Of a stretch of DNA of 6,724 nt, positions 1 to 4,888 are shown in pieces. The stretch is from SCUN01 sp964355365 (lineage in GTDB: Bacteria > Acidobacteriota > Vicinamibacteria > Vicinamibacterales > SCN-69-37). The stretch is taken from the NCBI GenBank assembly GCA_964355365.1, contig CAYHEX010000249.1, forward strand, positions 1 to 6,724. Reading direction: 5' to 3'. Position 1 is the first letter of the stretch, and each line of letters begins with the position of its first letter. The notes below the pieces were generated by a model that saw nothing but the letters and a program-made list of their open reading frames with translations, was not told where the DNA came from and did not search any database. A program made the translations under genes and the position numbers.

Positions 1-107
1 GGCAATGAGGCAATGAGGCAATGAGGCAATGAGGCAATGAGGCAATGAGGCAATCAACTGCCCCATTGCCAAATTGCCAAATTGCCTCATTGCCTCATTG
101 CCTCATT
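1..107. repeat. GGCAATGA octamer tandem array with inverted counterpart (hairpin)
   Basis: Six perfect GGCAATGA units (1-48) and a seventh with one change (49-56) are followed by the same word in the opposite orientation: CATTGCC, two AAATTGCC, then two TCATTGCC and a partial TCATT (64-107). Bases 28-54 pair perfectly with 81-107 (27 bp stem) around a 26-base loop. The array runs off the window start, so its full length is unknown. It begins 3 bases past the anti-sigma stop codon and may end that minus-strand transcript. No clear T-tract follows the stem, so a terminator role is inference. Confidence 0.9.
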
Positions 108-110
108 CGA

Positions 111-668
111 CTAATCCCTGCCGAGGGCCGCGTAGACGGCGATCGGGGTGGCGATGAGCGCGGCGGCGATCCCCACCGTGAGCCAGATCGGGGCGGCGGC
201 GATGGTGGCGCCGGACGAGGCGGCGGTCCGGGCCGCGAATTCCCCGAGGCTGGCCGACGCCCCGAGAGCGTAGCCGCGAATCCAGGGCCAGGACACGCGC
301 AGGAACGACAACGCGGCCACCAGCCCGATGCCGATGCCGATGCCCTGCACCAACGCGATCGGTCGCGCGGCGCGGCGGCCGGCGTCTTCCTGCGCGCGCA
401 GTTGCGCCCGCCACCACACCAGCGTGGCGTCGGGGACGACGCTCGGATGCTGCGGCGAGGCGGCCACGATGTCGGCCTCGACGCGCGACTCGTCTTCGCG
501 CATGGCCAGCGCCACGGCCACGACGTCGGTGCACACGGCGCATTCAGCCGCGTGCGCGACCATGTCGGGATCGCAGCGCTCGGGCCACCGGTCTGACAGG
601 ACCAGGTCGAGCATCTCGCGCTCATGCGCGCATTCAGTGAGCGGCGTCGACTTCCCTGCCGAGTTCAT
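111..668 (-). CDS. zinc-motif membrane anti-sigma factor
   Basis: A 185-residue protein, probably the anti-sigma factor that holds the adjoining ECF sigma factor inactive at the membrane. Visible features: an H-x3-C-x2-C motif (H39, C43, C46), the signature of the zinc anti-sigma domain, in a short cytoplasmic N-terminal region; a basic linker (about 82-102) with a WW pair; a first hydrophobic segment at about 103-123; and a second at about 156-182. The ATG overlaps the sigma stop as ATGA (665-668), which suggests translational coupling. A strong GGAGG (675-679) lies 6 bases before this ATG, inside the last codons of sigma. The gene ends in TAG at 111-113, followed by the octamer hairpin. No sensor domain is seen beyond the two membrane segments, so the signal is unknown. 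Identification rests on the motif and the partner gene. Confidence 0.85.
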   Translation of the reverse strand: MNSAGKSTPLTECAHEREMLDLVLSDRWPERCDPDMVAHAAECAVCTDVVAVALAMREDESRVEADIVAASPQHPSVVPDATLVWWRAQLRAQEDAGRRAARPIALVQGIGIGIGLVAALSFLRVSWPWIRGYALGASASLGEFAARTAASSGATIAAAPIWLTVGIAAALIATPIAVYAALGRD

Positions 669-1243
669 CGCGAGCCTCCGAGCAGTTCCGCGAGCTTGCG
701 GCGGGCGCGGAACAGGAGCGGCTTCACGCTGTCGGACTTGACGCCGACGACCGCGGCGATTTCCTTGTGCGACGAGCCCTGCGCGTAGGCCATCCAGAGC
801 ATGGCGCGCTCGCGCGGTTTGAGTTGCGCCATCGCGCGATCGAGATCCACGCGCGCCTCGGCGCGCGCACCGCCGTGATCCACACGCGACTCGATCAACT
901 CGACGTCGTGCTCCGTGGTGCTGGGCCGCGTCTTCGACTGGCGGTAGCCATCGCGCACGAGGTTGGTCGCGATGCGGTAGAGGTAGTGCTTGCGGTGCGC
1001 ATCGCTGTCGAGCGAGGCGTTGGCGCGCAGGAAACGGTAGAAGCTCTCCTGCAGCAGGTCGTCGGCGGCCTGCCGGTGGCCGGTGATGCGTGAGAGATAG
1101 GCCCACAACGGACGAGCGTTCCGATCGTAGAACAACCGGAACTCGTCCTCGGTCATCACGAAGGCCATATGGCCCTCGCGCTCCGCAGTGGTTGCCAGGG
1201 CCAATTGCTCGGCATCCGACAGCGTCAGTTCACGCCAGGTCAT
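665..1243 (-). CDS. ECF-type RNA polymerase sigma factor
   Basis: A 192-residue sigma-70 family factor of the extracytoplasmic function group, which directs RNA polymerase to stress or envelope promoters when released from its anti-sigma factor. Region 2 spans about 33-103: DDLLQESFYRFL (61-72) is the core-binding helix and LYRIATNLVRDGYR (88-101) lies in the promoter -10 recognition part. Region 4 spans about 134-185: LKPRERAML (141-149) is followed by the helix-turn-helix around SSHKEIAAVVGVKSDSVK and the closing RARRKL. Region 3 is absent, as is usual for ECF factors. The chosen ATG has AGGATGAGG just upstream (1248-1256). Internal ATGs at 1168 (with GAGGG 4 bases before it) and 1156 are credible alternatives and would remove 25 or 29 residues lacking known domains. 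It lies 21 bp after the membrane-protein gene and overlaps the anti-sigma gene by 4 bp. Confidence 0.93.
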   Translation of the reverse strand: MTWRELTLSDAEQLALATTAEREGHMAFVMTEDEFRLFYDRNARPLWAYLSRITGHRQAADDLLQESFYRFLRANASLDSDAHRKHYLYRIATNLVRDGYRQSKTRPSTTEHDVELIESRVDHGGARAEARVDLDRAMAQLKPRERAMLWMAYAQGSSHKEIAAVVGVKSDSVKPLLFRARRKLAELLGGSR

Positions 1244-1264
1244 TGGGCCTCATCCTGCCACACA

Positions 1265-2182
1265 TTACGAGCGTGACGGGGTGTCCCGTTCCGTCGAGGC
1301 GCGATGCGCCGCATCAATCAGGCCCATCCGGCGAGACAACACATACGACAGCCCGGCCGAGACCATGAAGCCCAAACCCAGCGCTTGGCCGATGATGCCG
1401 AAGAAATGCAGCATCTCGACGACTTCGTTCGGCGCACTGACCGTGACCCAGCGAAGGCCGAGCCCGAGTGCCAGCAGGACAACGCCGGCTTGAGCGGACC
1501 ACAGGATCCGGCCAAAAGGCGCGTGCATCGACCTGGAGCCCGTGCCGATGTCGATGGGGCCCGCCTTGAGGAAGCCCGCGCCGGCCGGCGACTGAATGTA
1601 GGCGAGCATCTCGTCGTTTGACGCGAGACGGTCGATGAGCTTGTTGTGGACCTCCGCCTGCACCTTCGCGAGCCGTGACCACCGGCGGTGCTCGATGACC
1701 GAGCGAATGATCCACGTGATGCCGGCGACGACGCTCAGGAAGCCGAGCAGGAACGTGAATCCCTCGATGATGTTGCGCCAGGCGTTGATCGCCTGCTGCG
1801 TCGGCGTCTCGCGGATATTCGCGTAGTTCATTCCGTCGACCTCGCTGAAGAAGAAGGCCGGATTGCGCACGATGTCCGGATGCTGCTGAAGGAACTGCGA
1901 CAGGACCGGATACGCCGACATGTAGGCCATGTTGCTCATCAGGCTCGGGTCAGTCTTGAGCAAGCGGCCGACCGACGGCGGATAGCGCTTGAGGGCTTCC
2001 ACCAACGCATCGCGCGTCTCGTCGGCGTTTCGGCTCTCGACGACGAGCGGCGGGGCGGCTGGCGCAGACGGAGGCGCGGGCGGGCGCGGGGCCTGGGCGA
2101 GAGCGACGGACGGAAAGGCCAGCAGGCCGGCGGTCAACACAGCGGCGGCAGCAACAGGGGCAAGAGCTCGGAAACGGGTCAT
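1265..2182 (-). CDS. exported membrane protein of unknown function, upstream of sigma/anti-sigma
   Basis: A 305-residue protein I cannot assign to a named family. A Sec signal peptide covers about 1-30 (hydrophobic AAAAVLTAGLLAF, then ALAQA). A Pro/Ala-rich linker follows (31-46). Residues 55-115 form a helical stretch with spaced Pro pairs (YPPS, TDPS, YPV, HPDI, NPAF). Membrane segments lie at about 141-163, 226-246 and 255-284; a polar, possibly coiled helix (164-195) sits between the first and second. The open frame extends back to 2263, but that extension reads through heptamer repeats; the ATG at 2182 has AGAGGA 7 bases before it and starts a classic signal peptide, so I use it. The stop is 21 bp before the sigma gene on the same strand, suggesting cotranscription. 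A role as sensor or effector for the sigma pair is inference only. Confidence 0.8.
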   Translation of the reverse strand: MTRFRALAPVAAAAVLTAGLLAFPSVALAQAPRPPAPPSAPAAPPLVVESRNADETRDALVEALKRYPPSVGRLLKTDPSLMSNMAYMSAYPVLSQFLQQHPDIVRNPAFFFSEVDGMNYANIRETPTQQAINAWRNIIEGFTFLLGFLSVVAGITWIIRSVIEHRRWSRLAKVQAEVHNKLIDRLASNDEMLAYIQSPAGAGFLKAGPIDIGTGSRSMHAPFGRILWSAQAGVVLLALGLGLRWVTVSAPNEVVEMLHFFGIIGQALGLGFMVSAGLSYVLSRRMGLIDAAHRASTERDTPSRS

Positions 2183-2189
2183 CAGCAGT

Positions 2190-2195
2190 TCCTCT
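2190..2195 (-). promoter_or_regulatory. ribosome binding site of the membrane protein gene
   Basis: AGAGGA on the minus strand, 7 bases upstream of the ATG at 2182. It decides the start: the longer frame opening at 2263 would read through the heptamer repeats and bury the signal peptide. Confidence 0.7.
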
Positions 2196-2220
2196 GCCCG
2201 GTAATACGGACAGGACAGGA

Positions 2221-2268
2221 AACGGTGAACGGTGTCGTCCAAGGTCCAACGTCCAAGGTCCAAAGTCC
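2221..2268. repeat. heptamer repeats AACGGTG x2 and GTCCAAR x4.6
   Basis: Two AACGGTG units (2221-2234) are followed by four GTCCAAN units (2237-2243, 2244-2250, 2251-2257, 2258-2264; last base G, C, G, A) and a partial GTCC (2265-2268). A smaller GGACA pair lies just before (2208-2217). They occupy most of the 99-bp divergent region between the membrane-protein gene and the DUF4159 gene, where the promoters for both directions should lie. No direct role is visible. Confidence 0.9.
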
Positions 2269-2270
2269 GC

Positions 2271-2276
2271 TACCCT
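2271..2276 (+). promoter_or_regulatory. possible -10 element for the DUF4159 gene (leaderless?)
   Basis: TACCCT fits the loose TAnnnT pattern of a -10 box and ends 5 bases before the GTG start at 2282. That spacing would place transcription start at or next to the start codon. No ribosome binding sequence is seen before the GTG, which agrees with a leaderless message. The match is short and could be chance. Confidence 0.3.
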
Positions 2277-2281
2277 ATTGC

Positions 2282-3076
2282 GTGCCCTCGAGACGTCGTT
2301 TCCTGACTTCGCTTGGCGCCGCTGCGGCGGGGCTGGCCACGGCTCCCCTGTTGGCCCAGTCGGGCCAGACGGCGCAGACGACGGCTGCGCAGGGGGGCAC
2401 GACGACGTCGGGACGGCGCGCCGGCGGCCCACGCAGCAACGAGTTCGTCTTCGCGCGCCTGCGCTACAACTCGGGCGACTGGGACTACAACTCCAAGGTC
2501 GCCGCCAATGTGCTCGACGCGCTCGTGCAGTACACGACGATCCCGGTCTATCCCGAAGAGATCGTGATCACGCCCGACTCCGAGGAGTTGCTGTCGTTCC
2601 CGTTCGTGTTTATGACAGGCCACACACTCGTTCGCTTCAGCGCCGCCGAACGGCAGAACATCGTGGACTTCGTCGACAACGGCGGCCTGCTCTTCTCCGA
2701 CGACTGCAATCACGACATCAACGGGCTCTACGCCAAGTCGTTCGAGGAAGAGATGCGCCGCGCGTTTCCGGGGCCCGGCACACTCGACAAACTCCCGAAC
2801 TCGCATCCCATCTTCCGCTCGTTCTTCAAGTTCCCAGACGGCCCGCCGCAAACCGCGCATGAACTCAACGGCTGGGGCGACGACATCGTCCACGAATACG
2901 TGCGGGGCATCGTCGCCAAGCGCGACGGCGGGGATGTGCGCCGAGGCCGGTTGGGCGTGCTGTACTCGAACAAGGACTACGGCTGCGAATGGGACTACGA
3001 CTGGCGCAACAAACGCTTCCGCACCGAGGACAACACCAAGTTCGCCGTCAACGTCGCCGTGTACGTGATGACGTGA
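2282..3076 (+). CDS. Tat-exported DUF4159 family protein
   Basis: A 264-residue protein of the DUF4159 family, whose biochemical role is not established. The N-terminus carries a twin-arginine signal (SRRRFL at 3-8, then a hydrophobic stretch LGAAAAGLATAPLLAQ), so the folded protein is likely exported. After a Thr/Gly-rich linker the domain starts near FVFARLRYNSGDWDYN and covers the rest. Family landmarks: FPFVFMTGH (M111-H114), a GGLLFSDDCNHD segment (DDC at 140-142) with a Rossmann/glutamine-amidotransferase-like look, then the HPIF and GWGDD blocks. The GTG at 2282 is chosen because it directly precedes the Tat motif; the frame is open far upstream, but that part is antisense to the membrane-protein gene. 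It is transcribed alone, divergent from the sigma operon and convergent with the tldD genes. Any link to either is unproven. Confidence 0.85.
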   Translation: MPSRRRFLTSLGAAAAGLATAPLLAQSGQTAQTTAAQGGTTTSGRRAGGPRSNEFVFARLRYNSGDWDYNSKVAANVLDALVQYTTIPVYPEEIVITPDSEELLSFPFVFMTGHTLVRFSAAERQNIVDFVDNGGLLFSDDCNHDINGLYAKSFEEEMRRAFPGPGTLDKLPNSHPIFRSFFKFPDGPPQTAHELNGWGDDIVHEYVRGIVAKRDGGDVRRGRLGVLYSNKDYGCEWDYDWRNKRFRTEDNTKFAVNVAVYVMT

Positions 3077-3078
3077 AG

Positions 3079-3137
3079 GGAAATGAAATCGGGAATCAAT
3101 TCGATGAATTGATTCCCGATTTCATTTCCTGGTTTTT
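3079..3137 (+). terminator. perfect 24-bp palindrome, likely terminator between convergent genes
   Basis: Bases 3079-3102 are the exact reverse complement of 3106-3129, with a 3-base loop (GAT). The left arm starts 2 bases after the DUF4159 stop (TGA, 3074-3076). A run of five T (3133-3137) follows the right arm after TGG, as in an intrinsic terminator for the plus strand, though the stem is longer and more AT-rich than usual. In the other direction no T-run follows, so termination of the tldD transcript here is less certain. Confidence 0.65.
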
Positions 3138-3164
3138 GCCTTCTGCCTTCTGCCTTCTGCCTTT
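3137..3164. repeat. TGCCTTC heptamer array, 4 copies
   Basis: Three exact TGCCTTC units (3137-3157) and a fourth, TGCCTTT (3158-3164), the last overlapping the TAA stop codon of the minus-strand tldD paralog by one base. Read on the minus strand these are GAAGGCA units directly after a stop codon. The same word recurs at 6559-6575, again directly after a stop codon. Confidence 0.9.
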
Positions 3165-4846
3165 TATTGATACGCCCCGCCGCACATGATCTTCGTAATG
3201 TGGCACCACGACGAGCCGTGCGAGACGGCCTGCCCCTGGGTCGGCTGGCCTTTGGCGTCGCCGCCGACGCCGAACTGCCGCCAGCTCTTCGGGCCAGAGA
3301 CCGCCACGAGATTCGCCCAGAAGTCGGTCGTGATCGCGTTGTAGGTGACGTTGGTGAGCGCGCGGGTCTTCTTGCCGTTCTTGATTTCCCAGAAGGCGCT
3401 GCCGTCGAACTGCCCGTTGTAGCGCTGCTGATCGATCGAGAAGCTGCCTGACCCTTCGATCAGGATGCCGTCCTTCACATTGGCGATCATCTCTTCAGGC
3501 GTCGGCCCCTTCGGGTCCGCTTCGAGGTGCACGTTGGGCATGCGGAGGAATGGATACTGCGCCCACCCGCTCGCCTGCGTGCAGCCGCGGCTTTCCTTGT
3601 CGCCGATGTAGTGCGCAGTTTCACGGTTTGACGAGACTCCAACAAGCATGCCGTCCTTGATGATGTCGAACTTGGTGGTCTTGACGCCGTCATCGTCGTA
3701 CCCGACGGTGGCGCGCCCACCCGGGCGGACCTTGTCACCCGTGACGTTCAGCAACTTCGAGCCGTACTTCAGCTTGCCGATCGAATCGACCTTCACAAAG
3801 CTCGTGCCTGCGTAGTTGGCTTCGTAGCCCATGATGCGGTCGAGTTCGGTCGCATGCGCGATGATCTCGTGAATCGTGAGCGCGAGGTGCGACGGCGCGA
3901 GAAGGAGGTCCTTGACGCCGGGCGTGAGGGGAACGGCCGTCGCCAGCTCAATGGCCTCGTCCACGGTCTGGTCGACGTTGGCCATCATGCCGTCGATCTC
4001 GACCAACTCCCAACCGCCCATCCCGCCGGGAATCGCATAGTTGCGGCTGCGCTGCGTGTCGCCGCGCTTGGCCGTCACGCTGAAGTTCGGCGACGTCGAG
4101 AAGAGCTCCTGCTCGATGTAGGACCCTTCGCTGGACGCGAAGTACTTCCACTCGCCGCTGAAATTGGCCGAGGCCGTCGCACTGACGACGTCCTTGTGCT
4201 TGATCGCCGCGTCAACGACCGCCTGCAGTGCGCGCCTCTTATCATCGTCGGTCATCTTGCGCGGATCCGTCTGCATCTCGGTGGACCAGTTCACCTGATA
4301 CGCGCTGACCGGCGCCAGAATCAGGTCACGCTTCTTCGCAATCGCACTGGCTCGGGCGACGTCGGTCGCCACGCGCGCGATGCGGCGGATCTCGTCTTCG
4401 GTGACGATGGGACTGCTGGCAAAGCCGAAGACACCGCTGTGCACCACGCGGATGCCGAAACCTGCCGCGGTCGGCGCGCCATCGGCGCTGATCGTATCGC
4501 CGCCGCCAAAACCGCCACCACCACGCCCACCGCCGCGTCCGCCGCCACCACCGCCGCCGCGTCCGCCGAACCGGCCGGCGCCCGGATCCTCCGCTGCCGC
4601 ACCGGCGACCGACGCGCTCGCGGTGACACCGGCGTACGAGATATTGCGCGTAAATCGAATGTCCGCGTAGGAACACCCGCCGCGCTTCGCCTCGGCCAAC
4701 GCAATGTCCGCGAGGCCCTTGAAGGGCGACGACATGACTTTGCCCTGCGGCGCCTGCGCGATCAACTCGCCGATGCGGTCGGATGCCGCAAGCAGGATGC
4801 CCGCCGCGCCGATCTGCTTTACGAAGGTGCGTCTGTTCGTGGCCAT
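3164..4846 (-). CDS. Tat-exported TldD/PmbA-family metallopeptidase, paralog 1
   Basis: A 560-residue member of the TldD/PmbA (U62, modulator of DNA gyrase) family, zinc peptidases that in E. coli cut small peptides. A Tat-type signal opens the protein (NRRTFVK at 4-10, then IGAAGILLAA), so it is likely periplasmic. The N-terminal domain begins around 40; a Gly/Arg-rich insert sits at 91-116; GFGIRVVHSGVFGFASS (129-145) resumes the family fold. The metal motif is H326-E327-x3-H331 in LTIHEIIAHATELDR. The C-terminal block reads GGDAKGQP (D530), where I expect a CGK-type Cys ligand, so the third ligand is Asp or lies elsewhere; C422, C548 and C555 are available. GAAGGA (4852-4857) lies 5 bases before the ATG. 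The gene begins 42 bp after paralog 2 and resembles it along its whole length. Confidence 0.9.
   Translation of the reverse strand: MATNRRTFVKQIGAAGILLAASDRIGELIAQAPQGKVMSSPFKGLADIALAEAKRGGCSYADIRFTRNISYAGVTASASVAGAAAEDPGAGRFGGRGGGGGGGRGGGRGGGGFGGGDTISADGAPTAAGFGIRVVHSGVFGFASSPIVTEDEIRRIARVATDVARASAIAKKRDLILAPVSAYQVNWSTEMQTDPRKMTDDDKRRALQAVVDAAIKHKDVVSATASANFSGEWKYFASSEGSYIEQELFSTSPNFSVTAKRGDTQRSRNYAIPGGMGGWELVEIDGMMANVDQTVDEAIELATAVPLTPGVKDLLLAPSHLALTIHEIIAHATELDRIMGYEANYAGTSFVKVDSIGKLKYGSKLLNVTGDKVRPGGRATVGYDDDGVKTTKFDIIKDGMLVGVSSNRETAHYIGDKESRGCTQASGWAQYPFLRMPNVHLEADPKGPTPEEMIANVKDGILIEGSGSFSIDQQRYNGQFDGSAFWEIKNGKKTRALTNVTYNAITTDFWANLVAVSGPKSWRQFGVGGDAKGQPTQGQAVSHGSSWCHITKIMCGGAYQ
4499..4576 (-). 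other. Gly/Arg-rich insert in TldD paralog 1
   Basis: Codes for residues 91-116: glycine runs broken by single arginines and phenylalanines. It lies between the ADIRFTR strand and the GFGIRV strand, a place where ordinary TldD proteins have a short beta region. The reading frame is kept. Confidence 0.8.
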
Positions 4847-4851
4847 ATGTG

Positions 4852-4857
4852 TCCTTC
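4852..4857 (-). promoter_or_regulatory. ribosome binding site of TldD paralog 1
   Basis: GAAGGA on the minus strand, 5 bases before the ATG at 4846, within the 42-bp gap after paralog 2. It supports separate translation initiation on a shared transcript. Confidence 0.7.
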
Positions 4858-4888
4858 GCGGCCTTCAAGATCAGGCCGCGCTACGTAC

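Noticed and set aside
1..107. CRISPR array
   Set aside because: The repeats are 8 bp with no spacers and continue in the opposite orientation; this is a simple tandem repeat.
669..1106. Upstream extension of the anti-sigma frame
   Set aside because: It overlaps the sigma gene in another frame and is Arg-rich, typical of a high-GC shadow; the ATGA overlap with GGAGG before it gives a clear start.
2183..2263. Upstream extension of the membrane-protein frame (27 extra codons)
   Set aside because: It reads through heptamer repeats and would bury a clear signal peptide; a good ribosome binding site precedes the ATG at 2182.
1688..2281. Upstream extension of the DUF4159 reading frame by about 198 codons
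   Set aside because: It is antisense to the membrane-protein gene and low in family-like content; the Tat motif right after the GTG at 2282 marks the real start.
3077..3163. Small RNA gene or RiPP precursor between the convergent genes
   Set aside because: The gap holds only the palindrome and heptamers; no promoter, start codon with ribosome binding site or peptide of credible composition is seen.
3948..4151. Other Arg-rich minus-strand reading frames inside the tldD genes
   Set aside because: They are out-of-frame shadows of the real coding frames in high-GC DNA.
4380..4670. Proline-rich plus-strand reading frame opposite the Gly-rich insert
   Set aside because: It is the complement of glycine codons in paralog 1 and has no ribosome binding site or family features; a similar shadow occurs at 6060-6386.
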